Shown: positions 46,978 through 55,679, counted from the stretch's first letter. The stretch is DNA of 64,000 bases from Hyphomicrobiales bacterium (GCA_027487245.1 JAIYDY010000092.1:1-64000), one strand, 5' to 3'. Numbers and translations are program-made. The notes: generated by a model not told the origin, from the letters alone.

Positions 46978-48569
46978 TGCCCTTGCGCGCCACAAAAGGC
47001 ACTTTCGCGCAATTCTCCTATGCGCCTTCGCCGGATCAGGACCGCGCTTCACCGGCCCACCACCCGGTGATTATTGTCGGCGCAGGACCGGTCGGACTCG
47101 CGCTGGCCATCGATCTGGCGCAGCGCGGAACGAGGGTCGTACTGCTCGACGATTCCGATCGCATCGGCGATGGCTCCCGCGCCATCTGCTTCGCCAAGCG
47201 GACGCTGGAGATCTTTGACCGCCTTGGCGTGGCGAAGCCGATGTTGGAAAAGGGTGTCAGCTGGCAGGTCGGCAAGGTCTTTCAGGCTGGCGAGTGTCTT
47301 TACCAGTTCGACCTGCTGCCCGAACCCGGCCACAAGATGCCGGCGTTCATCAATCTCCAGCAGTTCCATGTCGAGAAGTTCCTGATCGATCGTGCACTGG
47401 CGCTCGGCGTTGATCTGCGCTGGAAGAACCGTGTGGTTTTTGTCCGCAATGCGACCGGTATCGTGCATCTCACCATTGAGACGCCGGATGGTTGCTATGA
47501 TCTGGCCGCCGATCATGTGGTGGCTTGCGATGGTGCCCGTTCGCCGATGCGTTCCATGCTTGGCTTGTCATTTGCCGGCGAAATATTCGAGGACCAATTT
47601 CTCATTGCCGATGTCCGGATGCAAGCCGACTTCCCTGTCGAGCGCTGGTTCTGGTTCGACCCGCCGTTCCATTCCGGGCAGTCCTGCTTGCTGCACAAGC
47701 AGCCCGACGACATCTGGCGCATCGACCTGCAACTCTCGCCTGACGCTGACGCCGAGTACGAGCGGCAACCAGCCGTGGTGCGCCCGCGCATCGAGCGCAT
47801 GCTGGGCCACGCCGATTTCGACCTGGAATGGGTCTCGATCTATCGGTTCCAGTGCCGCCGTCTGGAGCGGTTCCGCGATGGCCGCGTGATCTTTGCCGGC
47901 GACGCGGCACATCAGGTATCGCCTTTCGGGGCACGCGGTGCCAATTCGGGCATCCAGGACGCGGACAATCTTGGCTGGAAGCTGGCTCTCGTGATGGCGG
48001 GCGTTTCGCCCGATGAACTGCTGGCGAGCTATGACAGCGAGCGCTCCGAGGCCGCAGACGAAAACATCCAGAACTCGACCCGGGCGACCGACTTCATCGC
48101 GCCACGCAGCCTTGCCGAGCGGTTGTTCCGCAACGCGGCGCTGGCATTGGCGCGCACTCAGCCGTTTGCCAGGCGCTTCGTCAATTCCGGAAGGCTGTCG
48201 CTGCCCACGGCCTATGCCGGAAGCTCTTTGTCGACAGTCGATAGAGAGATCTGGTCCGCCGGCCCCGCCCCGGGTGCGCCCATCCCCGATGCTCCCTTCG
48301 GGCGCGCCTATCTCGGCGAGTGCCTGAACGGCAGCTTCCTGCTGCTGGCCGGCCCTTCGGTTCCTGTGGGTCTGGCCCCGGTCTGGGTCACCCATGTCGT
48401 GCCTGGCGCAGACGACAACTTGCTACGGGAGCGGTTCGATCTCACGAACTGTGCGGCCTACCTGATCCGCCCGGACGGCCATGTCGCGGCGCGCTTCCGG
48501 CATGCTGACCAGGAGCGCATTGCAGCGGCTCTGCGCAAGTCGAAAGGAATGGCTGATGAAGATCGATAG
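46977..48569 (+). CDS. FAD-dependent aromatic monooxygenase (MhaA/MhpA-like)
   Basis: Group A flavin hydroxylase of 530 residues: GAGPVG (35-40), the DG motif ACDGARSP and the GD motif FAGDAAHQVSPFGARGANSGIQDADNLGWKL (read in parts), with a thioredoxin-like C-terminal domain. In Pseudomonas putida U the enzyme feeding 3-hydroxyphenylacetate into homogentisate is a flavoprotein of this size (MhaA) plus a tiny coupling protein (MhaB). The 72-residue gene that follows and overlaps it matches that layout. The start ATG overlaps the MBL stop (TGATG). Confidence 0.82.
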   Translation: MPLRATKGTFAQFSYAPSPDQDRASPAHHPVIIVGAGPVGLALAIDLAQRGTRVVLLDDSDRIGDGSRAICFAKRTLEIFDRLGVAKPMLEKGVSWQVGKVFQAGECLYQFDLLPEPGHKMPAFINLQQFHVEKFLIDRALALGVDLRWKNRVVFVRNATGIVHLTIETPDGCYDLAADHVVACDGARSPMRSMLGLSFAGEIFEDQFLIADVRMQADFPVERWFWFDPPFHSGQSCLLHKQPDDIWRIDLQLSPDADAEYERQPAVVRPRIERMLGHADFDLEWVSIYRFQCRRLERFRDGRVIFAGDAAHQVSPFGARGANSGIQDADNLGWKLALVMAGVSPDELLASYDSERSEAADENIQNSTRATDFIAPRSLAERLFRNAALALARTQPFARRFVNSGRLSLPTAYAGSSLSTVDREIWSAGPAPGAPIPDAPFGRAYLGECLNGSFLLLAGPSVPVGLAPVWVTHVVPGADDNLLRERFDLTNCAAYLIRPDGHVAARFRHADQERIAAALRKSKGMADEDR

Positions 48570-48774
48570 CCAGCCACGGTTCGCGGATATGGATGCGGCC
48601 TATCGCGCGATCATTGAAGCGCATCGCGGCCTTGCCGACGAGCAGAGCGCGGCGCTCAACGCAGCGCTGGTGCTGATCCTTGCCAATCAGATCGGCGATC
48701 AGGAGGTGCTTGCCGATGCCCTTGCTCTCGCCAGAGCGGCGATCGCACGTCCGGCCGGTCAGGCCGGGAATTGA
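48556..48774 (+). CDS. DUF2783 small protein, possible MhaB-like coupling factor
   Basis: 72-residue all-helical protein (MDAAYRAIIEAHRGL, then SAALNAALVLILANQ, then a third helix) of the DUF2783 family. AGGA seven bases before the ATG and a 14-base overlap with the monooxygenase imply coupled translation. Size and position fit MhaB, the roughly 7-kDa coupling protein of 3-hydroxyphenylacetate 6-hydroxylase. The family name itself says nothing about function, so this is inferred from context. Confidence 0.75.
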   Translation: MKIDSQPRFADMDAAYRAIIEAHRGLADEQSAALNAALVLILANQIGDQEVLADALALARAAIARPAGQAGN

Positions 48775-48812
48775 AGCACACGATCATGCCGGCGCGGCAC
48801 CTGTTCGCTGCC

Positions 48813-49697
48813 TTATGCTGCCCCTGAACGCAGCATGGCGATGATGCCCGAAAAGTCGGTACCAGCGTTCCCATCTGCAGCGAACCGGGCATAGAGGTCG
48901 GCCGCCTCGGCACCGAGCGGTGTTGAAGCGCCGGTGGCCTTGGCGGCGTCCTGCGCGAGCTTGAGATCCTTCAGCATCAACTCGGCTGCGAAACCGGGCT
49001 TGTAGCCGTTGTTGGCGGGTGAGGTCGGCACCGGCCCGGGCACGGGGCAGTAGGTTGTCAGCGACCAGCACTGGCCCGACGAGGTCGAGGCGACATCGAA
49101 CAGCGCCTGATGCGAGAGGCCAAGTTTCTCACCCAGGGCGAAAGCTTCGCCGACGGCAATCATCGAAACCCCCAGGATCATGTTGTTGCAAATCTTGGCG
49201 GCCTGCCCCGCGCCGGGTCCGCCGCAGTGGACGATCCTCTTGCCCATGGCTTCGAGAAGTGGCCGTGCCGCGGAAAACGCATCCTCCGCCCCGCCCACCA
49301 TGAAGGTCAGCGTGGCAGCCTTGGCACCGCCCGTGCCGCCCGAAACCGGCGCATCGACCGACGCCATTCCGGCGGCTGCCGCGATGGCATGGACGGCGCG
49401 CGCGCTGTCGACATCGATGGTGGAGGAATCGATCAGCAGTGTGCCTGGTCGGGCTGCCGTCGCGATCTGGCTCCAGACCGTGCGCACGTGGCTGCCCGCC
49501 GGCAGCATGGTGACAACCGCGCTGGCATCCCGCAGCGCGTCTGCTGCGGTCGCTGCAATCGTGATCCCCAGGGCTTCGGCCTCGCGCCTCGATGTTTCGG
49601 ACAGATCGAAGCCGATCACGCTGTGCCCTGCCTTCGTCAGGTTGGCGGCCATCGGGGCCCCCATGTTGCCCAGTCCGATGAATGCGATGGTGGTCAT
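48813..49697 (-). CDS. mmsB: 3-Hydroxyisobutyrate dehydrogenase
   Basis: NAD-dependent enzyme of valine breakdown, 294 residues. The Rossmann start IAFIGLGNMGAPMA, the substrate motif DAPVSGGTGGA and the catalytic-lysine segment GAGQAAKICNNM are all present. It is the last gene of a minus-strand set with isobutyryl-CoA dehydrogenase and a membrane protein, consistent with valine catabolism. It converges on the hmg operon with a 38-base gap. Confidence 0.93.
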   Translation of the reverse strand: MTTIAFIGLGNMGAPMAANLTKAGHSVIGFDLSETSRREAEALGITIAATAADALRDASAVVTMLPAGSHVRTVWSQIATAARPGTLLIDSSTIDVDSARAVHAIAAAAGMASVDAPVSGGTGGAKAATLTFMVGGAEDAFSAARPLLEAMGKRIVHCGGPGAGQAAKICNNMILGVSMIAVGEAFALGEKLGLSHQALFDVASTSSGQCWSLTTYCPVPGPVPTSPANNGYKPGFAAELMLKDLKLAQDAAKATGASTPLGAEAADLYARFAADGNAGTDFSGIIAMLRSGAA

Positions 49698-49720
49698 GGT
49701 GTCCTCCGGCAGTGTCAGTG

Positions 49721-50113
49721 TCAGGCAGTTGGAAGGTCGGAATGTGGTGGATTCACAGACGCGCGCGCTGTCAGCCCGCCGAGCAGCATGAAGCCATGGA
49801 ACCAGAGCATCAGCCCGCCGAAGCCCTTGTCGAGTTTCGGATCGATGTTCGGAAAGGCCAGCCCGAAATGCGACGTGATGGCAGCCATCAGCAACAGGCC
49901 GGGAATGGCAGCAAGCACAACACCCCGAAGACCGCAGCAGTGGCGGCTGACAAGCCAGCCCACTGTGAGGCCGGCGACGGCACCGGCAAGCGCCTGCCCA
50001 TTGGCAGATGCCCGCCCTTCGAAGAAGAACAGGTGGCCGGCGACCCGGAACAGGGCCACGCCCGAGATCGCGAGAGCCAGCCCGAAGAGCAGAGGTTTCA
50101 GCGACGACGACAT
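49721..50113 (-). CDS. Four-span membrane protein in the valine operon
   Basis: 130-residue protein with four predicted membrane helices (about 8-24, 41-57, 62-86 and 98-115) and a Cys-Cys pair (59-60) at the edge of the second helix. No family recognised. It starts one base after the isobutyryl-CoA dehydrogenase stop and ends 23 bases before mmsB, so it is surely co-transcribed with valine genes. A transport or electron-transfer role is a guess only. Confidence 0.7.
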   Translation of the reverse strand: MSSSLKPLLFGLALAISGVALFRVAGHLFFFEGRASANGQALAGAVAGLTVGWLVSRHCCGLRGVVLAAIPGLLLMAAITSHFGLAFPNIDPKLDKGFGGLMLWFHGFMLLGGLTARASVNPPHSDLPTA

Positions 50114-50114
50114 C

Positions 50115-51263
50115 TCAGGCCCGATTGCCGCGGCCGAGCAACGAGCGCGCCACGATCAGGCGCATGATCTCGTTGGTGCCTTCGAGGATCTGGTGGACCC
50201 TGAGGTCGCGCACGATCTTTTCAATGCCGTAGTCGGCGAGGTAGCCGTAGCCGCCGTGCAGTTGCAGCGCCTGGTTGGCGATGGTGAAGCCTGTGTCAGT
50301 GGCGACGCGCTTGGCCATGGCGCACAGCGTGGTGGCATCGGGGTCCTTGCGGTCAAGGGCGGCAGCGGCACGCCAGAGCAGGCTGCGCGCGCCTTCCAGT
50401 TCTGTCGCCATGTCGGCCAGAGTGAACTGCAGCGCCTGGAACTGGTCGAGGCTCTTGCCGAAGGCCTTGCGCTCTGCCGCATAGGCAATGGCCCGGTCGA
50501 GCGCAGCCTTGGCACCGCCGATCGAGCAGGCCCCGATGTTGAGACGCCCGCCATCAAGACCGGCCATGGCGATCTTGAAGCCGATGCCCTCCGGGCCAAG
50601 CCGGTTGGCCACAGGCACGCGGGCTTGATCGAGGATCACGGCGCGCGTCGGCTGGGCATTCCAGCCCATCTTGCGCTCTTCAGCACCGAACGAGAGGCCC
50701 GGCGTGTCCTTCTCGATCACCAGAGTGGAAATGCCCCCCGCCCCGTCTTCGCCGGTCCTGACCATGGTGACATAGACATCCGAGCGGCCAGCGCCGGAGA
50801 TGAACTGCTTCTGCCCGGTGACGATGTAATGGTCGCCATCTCGCACGGCGCGGGTCTTGAGCGCGGCCGCATCGGAGCCCGCACCCGGTTCGGTCAGCGC
50901 ATAGCTGGCCAGATGCTCCATGGTGCACAGCCGGGGCAGGAAACGCTGACGTTGCTCGTCAGACCCATAGGCGTCGATCATCCAGCCGCACATGTTGTGG
51001 ATCGAGATGTAGGCCGAGACCGTGGGGCAACCTGTGGCCAGAGCCTCGAAGATCAGCGCCGCATCCAGACGCGACAGGCCCGAACCGCCAACATCGTCCC
51101 GGATGTAGACTCCGCCCATGCCGAGCGCAGCAGCGGCGCGCATCTCGTCGACCGGAAAATGCTTGTCATGATCCCAGCGCACCGCATGGGGCGCCAGCGT
51201 CTCCGCGGCAAAGGCTGTCGCCATCTCGCTGATGGCAAGCTGATCATCATTGAGCCCGAACAT
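50115..51263 (-). CDS. Isobutyryl-CoA dehydrogenase (acyl-CoA dehydrogenase family)
   Basis: Flavoenzyme of 382 residues that oxidises branched short acyl-CoA. Motifs are [17 protein letters not shown], the FAD site QFISGAG, the [17 protein letters not shown] helix and the catalytic-Glu segment [10 protein letters not shown]. Similarity to ACAD8-type enzymes and the mmsB neighbour point to isobutyryl-CoA. The ATG at 51263 is used; a GTG six bases earlier is possible. No strong ribosome site is seen. Confidence 0.9.
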   Translation of the reverse strand: MFGLNDDQLAISEMATAFAAETLAPHAVRWDHDKHFPVDEMRAAAALGMGGVYIRDDVGGSGLSRLDAALIFEALATGCPTVSAYISIHNMCGWMIDAYGSDEQRQRFLPRLCTMEHLASYALTEPGAGSDAAALKTRAVRDGDHYIVTGQKQFISGAGRSDVYVTMVRTGEDGAGGISTLVIEKDTPGLSFGAEERKMGWNAQPTRAVILDQARVPVANRLGPEGIGFKIAMAGLDGGRLNIGACSIGGAKAALDRAIAYAAERKAFGKSLDQFQALQFTLADMATELEGARSLLWRAAAALDRKDPDATTLCAMAKRVATDTGFTIANQALQLHGGYGYLADYGIEKIVRDLRVHQILEGTNEIMRLIVARSLLGRGNRA

Positions 51264-51403
51264 CGGCACGGCACATCCGCCTCGGCAAGAACCTGAAGCA
51301 CCTGTCTAGCGCAGTTTCAGCCAAAGCGATCAGGGGTGATTGCGCACAGCCCATGCGCGTTCAGGCGCAAGCCTGCCCGGTTGCATGCCAACGCGCGATG
51401 GCC

Positions 51404-51709
51404 TCAACGTTTGGGAAACGACAGCCGCTTGACGTTAGACTTGACGCGGCGCGCTGCAGGTTTCAGCGCGGCGTTCGCCAGCCTGCGACCCGACTGCATC
51501 ATCGTTGGTGGATGCGCGCCCTGCCACACGGCGAGTGCGGACTGCCACCAGATGCTGTGCATCTCGACATGGACCGCAATGGCACCTTCCGCAACGGCGG
51601 CAAACTTCTCCTCCACCATGCGCTCAGTCTCGCGGGTGCCCCCGCCGAGGCCAAACATCTCAAGCCAGAGAAGTGGCGCTCTTTGCGCAACCACCAGCGG
51701 AGCCAGCAT
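51404..51709 (-). CDS. Phasin-like PHA granule-associated protein
   Basis: Short helical protein of 101 residues. It begins with a hydrophobic lead (MLAPLVVAQRAPLLWLEMFG) and has a helical middle (TERMVEEKFAAVAEGAIAVHVEM) and a basic tail (RRVKSNVKRLSFPKR), a layout I know from Hyphomicrobiales phasin-like proteins. Support comes from the upstream inverted repeat matching PhaR-type sites. AAGGA five bases before the ATG at 51709 favours that start; an ATG at 51724 would add five residues. Confidence 0.6.
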   Translation of the reverse strand: MLAPLVVAQRAPLLWLEMFGLGGGTRETERMVEEKFAAVAEGAIAVHVEMHSIWWQSALAVWQGAHPPTMMQSGRRLANAALKPAARRVKSNVKRLSFPKR

Positions 51710-51744
51710 CAGGTCCTTGTCCATGCCAAGACTAGGCCGCCAAA

Positions 51745-51784
51745 TGCTGCACTGCGTCAAGCACAATCATTGTGCAGTGCAGCA
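51745..51784 (-). promoter_or_regulatory. Promoter with two PhaR-type sites
   Basis: TGCTGCACTGC (51745-51755) and GCAGTGCAGCA (51774-51784) are an 11-bp perfect inverted repeat; an inner dyad GCACAAT/ATTGTGC lies between. A -35-like TTGACG (minus strand, 51760-51755) falls between the two sites, upstream of the phasin-like gene. TGC-rich CTGC/GCAG dyads are known PhaR targets in PHA-storing alphaproteobacteria. Confidence 0.6.
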
Positions 51785-51790
51785 AAACGA

Positions 51791-52708
51791 TCAGATCTTG
51801 CGCAACTGGGCCTCCGTGACCCAGAAAACCTCGCCGCTGCTCTCGGCGCTGTCGAGCCAGAGGAAATCGATGGCAGGGTAGTCCTCGTCGAGAATCTCGC
51901 GATCCGTCCCGATTTCGCAGATCATCCCGCCGCCACGCTTGAGGTGCTTGCCAGCCTCGGCAAGGATGCGGCGCACCACGTCCATGCCATCAGCCCCTCC
52001 TGCCAGCGCCATGGCTGGTTCTGCCCGGAACTCGGGCGGCAGGTCAGCCATCGTCTCGGCGTCGACATAGGGCGGGTTGGTGATGATCAGGTCGTAGCTC
52101 TTGCCCTTGAGGGGCGCAAACAGATCACCCTGAAACAGGCTGATCCGGTCGGCAAAGCCGCTCTCGGCGACGTTCTCGCGCGCCACCGCCATGGCGTCCG
52201 GTGACAGCTCCACGGCGTCGATCTTGGCGTTCGGGAAAATATGCGCGGCCAGAATGGCGAGGCAGCCGGAACCGGTGCACAGGTCCAGCACGCTGGTCAC
52301 CGCCTGGACATCGTCGATCAGGGTGAAGTCGTCACCGCCGAACAGGCCCGAGAACAGCATCTCGCCGATGTAGGAGCGCGGCACGATCACGCGCTCGTCC
52401 ACCTTGAAGGGGATGCCCTGGATGTAGGTGCGCCCTGTCAGGTAGGCCGCAGGCTTGCGCGTGGCGATGCGCTGCTCGATCAGGGCCAGCAATTGTTCGC
52501 GCTCGGCCCGCGACAGCCGCGCATCCACGAACGGCTCAAGCTGGTCGACCGGCAGATGCAAGGTTTCGAGGATGAGATAGGCCGCCTCATCCAGCGCCGT
52601 CGTCGCGCCATGGGCATGGACGAGATCGGCGGCACGGAAGCGGCTGACCGCATGGCGCAGGATGTCGCGAATTGTGATCAGTTCGTCGGCAAGTGATGGC
52701 TTGGTCAT
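51791..52708 (-). CDS. prmB: 50S ribosomal protein L3 N5-glutamine methyltransferase
   Basis: SAM enzyme methylating a glutamine of ribosomal protein L3. It has 305 residues: an N-terminal helical part with the PrmB-type HGATTALDEAAYLILETLHLP and VDERVIVPRS, then the methyltransferase core DLCTGSGCLAI and the catalytic NPPY. The N-terminal region separates it from PrmC, which acts on release factors. The ATG at 52708 gives MTKPSLADELITIRD. Confidence 0.92.
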   Translation of the reverse strand: MTKPSLADELITIRDILRHAVSRFRAADLVHAHGATTALDEAAYLILETLHLPVDQLEPFVDARLSRAEREQLLALIEQRIATRKPAAYLTGRTYIQGIPFKVDERVIVPRSYIGEMLFSGLFGGDDFTLIDDVQAVTSVLDLCTGSGCLAILAAHIFPNAKIDAVELSPDAMAVARENVAESGFADRISLFQGDLFAPLKGKSYDLIITNPPYVDAETMADLPPEFRAEPAMALAGGADGMDVVRRILAEAGKHLKRGGGMICEIGTDREILDEDYPAIDFLWLDSAESSGEVFWVTEAQLRKI

Positions 52709-52726
52709 GGCTCTGCCATCCCATAC

Positions 52727-52757
52727 TTGGCTGCCGGCGACAACCGCCGGCGGCCAA
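52727..52757 (-). terminator. Hairpin ending the EamA transporter gene
   Basis: A 13-bp stem (TTGGCTGCCGGCG with CGCCGGCGGCCAA, one G-T pair) closes a five-base loop, directly after the EamA stop on the minus strand. No T-run. Confidence 0.7.
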
Positions 52758-52758
52758 T

Positions 52759-53601
52759 TCAAAACAGCCTGATCGCCACGATGCCGCCAAGTGCGAGGAA
52801 CGCCGCGCACCAGTGCAGCGGCCCGATCTGTTCCTTCAGCACGAAGGCTGCAATGGCTGTGGCGAACAGCACCGACGTCTCACGCAGCGCAGCGGCCATG
52901 GCCACGGGGGTGATCTTCAGTGCCCAGATGTAGACAAGGAAACTCGTCATCGAGAGCAGCGAGATGCCGAAGGACAGGCGGGCATGGCGGGCGAGCAGCC
53001 TCACCGGGTTGCGCCCTTCGATCCGCACCATTGCTGCCAGCATCAGCCCGTTGCCGATCGCGACCATGGCGGCATAGCTCACGACGTTTGCGCTGAGGCG
53101 CACGCCCATTGCATCGGCCGCCACATAGCCTGCACCGCACAGCGCCGCGAAGAGGGCATAGCCAACGCCCGACAACTCGGCCTTGCCGGCCCGCCGTGCG
53201 ATCAGGGCCAGCAGGATCAGCGCGCTGGAGATCAGGATCACCCCGAAGGCGCCGCCCGGCGTCGGCCACTCGCCGAACATCAGGATCGCGATCGGCAAGG
53301 CCAGCAGTGGAATGCCGGCCCGCATGATCGGGTAGGCCAGTCCGTAGCTGGTGCGTGTATAGGCCACCATGGCGGCCCGAATGCCGATGCTGTTGATGAT
53401 CACGCCACCGACGAGCCAGGGCCAGACCTCTCGCGAGGGCAGCCCGGCCAGTGCCACGAGCGGGATGCTGATAATGGCTGCTGCCATCACGGCACAGGCG
53501 ATGATGTCGCCCGGCTCCTTGTGCGAGCGCGCCATCGCGTTCCAGATCGCATGGAGCAGCGCGCTGGCCATGATGGCCAGAAAGGGAAGCGTTCCGATCA
53601 C
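52759..53601 (-). CDS. EamA-type (DMT) metabolite transporter
   Basis: Inner-membrane protein of 280 residues with ten helices in two EamA repeats. The first starts ASALLHAIWNAMARS and the second follows the AELSGVGYALFAAL helix; a typical ending LGGIVAIRLF is present. Such proteins usually export amino acids or small metabolites. The start is uncertain: a GTG at 53601 is used, an ATG at 53571 is the alternative. Confidence 0.85.
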   Translation of the reverse strand: MIGTLPFLAIMASALLHAIWNAMARSHKEPGDIIACAVMAAAIISIPLVALAGLPSREVWPWLVGGVIINSIGIRAAMVAYTRTSYGLAYPIMRAGIPLLALPIAILMFGEWPTPGGAFGVILISSALILLALIARRAGKAELSGVGYALFAALCGAGYVAADAMGVRLSANVVSYAAMVAIGNGLMLAAMVRIEGRNPVRLLARHARLSFGISLLSMTSFLVYIWALKITPVAMAAALRETSVLFATAIAAFVLKEQIGPLHWCAAFLALGGIVAIRLF

Positions 53602-53739
53602 GAACGGACTTGCATCAAGGGGCGTTCCGGCAGCATGCGACCAATCTGCCCGAGGCCGCACAGCGCGCCCAGAGCCGGCAGGCCATGGCCGGCATGCATG
53701 CTCTGCGTGAGGACTTCGCCGTCCAAGCCGTCACCGCCG

Positions 53740-54726
53740 TCACAGCCGCTTCTCCATGAACACGCTCAGCGGATCGGGTTGATAGGGCGCGAAGGCCGTG
53801 CGCGGCACAAAGCCAGCCTTGCGATACAGCGCCAGCGCGGGTGCCGAATAGACGCCGGTTTCCAAACGCAGCAGGCTGATGCTGGCCTCGCGCGCCGCCT
53901 GTTCCACGGCGGCGATAAGGCCTGCACCGACGCCCTGACCGCGCGCTGCATCGGCGACGAAGAAGCGTTTCAGTTCGCCATGCTCCTGTCCAAGCAGGAT
54001 ACTCCCGCAGCCGAGGGCGACCCCGCCGCGCCGGGCCACGAAGAAGCGTACCGCCGGATCAAGCAACTGCGACAGGTCCAGCATGTGGTTGCTCTCCGGC
54101 GGATACAGCGCCGCTGAATACTCCTCGGAGGCGGCGAGAAACTGCCTGACCTCCGGCTGGTCCGGTGTCTCGGGCGCGATTTGCAGCGGAGGTTGCGGGC
54201 GCAGGTCCTTGTAGAAATAGACGGTGCCGCACAGGCGCCCGTCCGGCCACAGCGCATAGTCCGGGATCAGCCCGGCACGGCGCCAGCCGGCCCTTGTGTA
54301 AAGCCGCTCGCCGGCGCTGTCCTCGACCGTGTCGAGCACCATCAGCCACCAGCCGGCCTTTCGCGCTTCCTGCTCGGCATGGGCGAGCAATGCTGCCCCG
54401 ATGCCCTTGTTGCGGCCGTCGCGATGGACCAGCATCTTGGCAAGATCGGCGCGGTGAGGCTGGTTTGGTGTGCCGGATGCAACCACCTGCACAGTGCCGA
54501 TGAGACGGCCCGCGCTTTCGGCCACAAGCAGGATGCGCTGGCCCTCTGCAGCGCCCTCGGCCACGCGGGTCCAGAAGCGCACGGCCTCGGCGCGCGTCAG
54601 ACCTGCCATGAACGACACGGATGCGCCGCCCGCCACGCAGTCGATGAGGATGTCAGCGAGTTCGTCGACGCGAGACCTGGCTTCGGCCGGCTCAGCCTGG
54701 CGGATGGTGAAGGAGTGCTCTGTCAT
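53740..54726 (-). CDS. Tandem GNAT acetyltransferase
   Basis: Two GNAT domains in one 328-residue chain. The first (about 8-172) has the acetyl-CoA motif GRNKGIGAALL and a YTRAGW strand; the second (about 185-328) has GQGVGAGLI and YRKAGF. Fused GNAT proteins are less common than single ones. It starts eight bases after the regulator gene on the same strand, so the two are co-expressed. The acceptor substrate is unknown. Confidence 0.88.
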   Translation of the reverse strand: MTEHSFTIRQAEPAEARSRVDELADILIDCVAGGASVSFMAGLTRAEAVRFWTRVAEGAAEGQRILLVAESAGRLIGTVQVVASGTPNQPHRADLAKMLVHRDGRNKGIGAALLAHAEQEARKAGWWLMVLDTVEDSAGERLYTRAGWRRAGLIPDYALWPDGRLCGTVYFYKDLRPQPPLQIAPETPDQPEVRQFLAASEEYSAALYPPESNHMLDLSQLLDPAVRFFVARRGGVALGCGSILLGQEHGELKRFFVADAARGQGVGAGLIAAVEQAAREASISLLRLETGVYSAPALALYRKAGFVPRTAFAPYQPDPLSVFMEKRL

Positions 54727-54734
54727 GGCCGTGC

Positions 54735-55298
54735 TCAGGAAGGCTGCCTGGACAGGACAACGGCATAACGCGCCGGATCCTCGCCGGGATTGTGGAAAGT
54801 GATTGGCTGGTCAAGCCGCATCAGCAGGCAGTCGCCTGTGCCAAGCAGCGTGACGGCTTCTCCGATGGTCATCTCGATGGCGCCCTCCAGCACCCAGACC
54901 TGTTGTTCGATGTCCTTCGACGCCGTGTAGTTGTCGAACACCACGCGCCCGCCCGGCGGGAACGTCACATAGACAATCTCGGCTGTCGCACCGGCTGGCG
55001 AGACATTGCGCCGGACATATCCCGATGCGGGGTCGCGCCAATCGCTCTGGTCCTCCCAGCGGCTGAGCGGTGCGATGCTGGCAAGCGGCGGTGGAAACAG
55101 CGACGCCATGCTGGTGCCGAGACCCGCCGCGAGCCGCGCCAGCACGGACGCCGTCGGGCTGACCTCGCAGCGCTCGATCTTCGAGATCATGGCACGGCTG
55201 ACCCCGGATGCTTCTGCAAATTGCTCCAGCGTCCAATTGCGCCCGCTGCGGGCTGTCTTGAGCCGGTCCGCCAGAACCTGATTGACACCTTTATCCAT
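54735..55298 (-). CDS. XRE-cupin transcriptional regulator
   Basis: 187-residue repressor-type protein: a helix-turn-helix of the Cro/C1 type (about 10-65, VSRAMISKIERCEVSPTASVLARLA) and a C-terminal cupin (about 110-185, PPGGRVVFDNY, IEQQVWVLEGAIEMTI). Relatives sense small ligands through the cupin. It heads a two-gene unit with the tandem GNAT and has a GAGA-N5-TCTC dyad seven bases upstream that may be its own operator. Confidence 0.9.
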   Translation of the reverse strand: MDKGVNQVLADRLKTARSGRNWTLEQFAEASGVSRAMISKIERCEVSPTASVLARLAAGLGTSMASLFPPPLASIAPLSRWEDQSDWRDPASGYVRRNVSPAGATAEIVYVTFPPGGRVVFDNYTASKDIEQQVWVLEGAIEMTIGEAVTLLGTGDCLLMRLDQPITFHNPGEDPARYAVVLSRQPS

Positions 55299-55303
55299 GA
55301 TAT

Positions 55304-55316
55304 GAGATTATTTCTC
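55304..55316. promoter_or_regulatory. Candidate self-operator of the XRE-cupin regulator
   Basis: GAGA-TTATT-TCTC dyad within an AT-rich patch between the regulator (minus strand) and the small plus-strand gene at 55353. Short and unproven. Confidence 0.35.
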
Positions 55317-55352
55317 TGATCAGGGAAGTCAAGACACTTGGCGGGTCCGGAC

Positions 55353-55679
55353 ATGGCGCGGCATCGGAAGACAGATTTTGCCAGCTCAGGCCACAATGGC
55401 GGTCCGACCCTTGAAGACAAGCCACACATGCCCGAATGGGGTCTGGGCGGTCCGGGCAATTACTTCGCCTGGAAAGCTGCCCATCGCCGCGCCTGGCGCT
55501 CGGTTGGACATGACACGATGCTGCGACGCGCCGGGAAGGCCGAAGCGCTGGGGCTGACCTACGAGGAATACGTGCTCGAGATCCTCGAGCGCGGCATCTA
55601 TCTTCAGGCCGAAGATGTCCAGCGCATTGCCGCGATCAAGGCCGGCCGTCGGTCACGTCGGGCCCGACGCCATCTGTGA
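55353..55679 (+). CDS. Conserved small protein (108 residues), function unknown
   Basis: Basic cytoplasmic protein that starts [21 protein letters not shown], has a Trp-rich middle ([23 protein letters not shown]) and a helical end ([30 protein letters not shown]). I recall similar proteins in other Hyphomicrobiales but know no function. A TTG 15 bases upstream is in frame. It is divergent from the XRE-cupin gene and 68 bases before lepA. Confidence 0.7.
   Translation: MARHRKTDFASSGHNGGPTLEDKPHMPEWGLGGPGNYFAWKAAHRRAWRSVGHDTMLRRAGKAEALGLTYEEYVLEILERGIYLQAEDVQRIAAIKAGRRSRRARRHL

Noticed and set aside
49110..51296. 728-codon plus-strand frame across mmsB and isobutyryl-CoA dehydrogenase
   Set aside because: Runs over three well-supported minus-strand genes and shows no domain.
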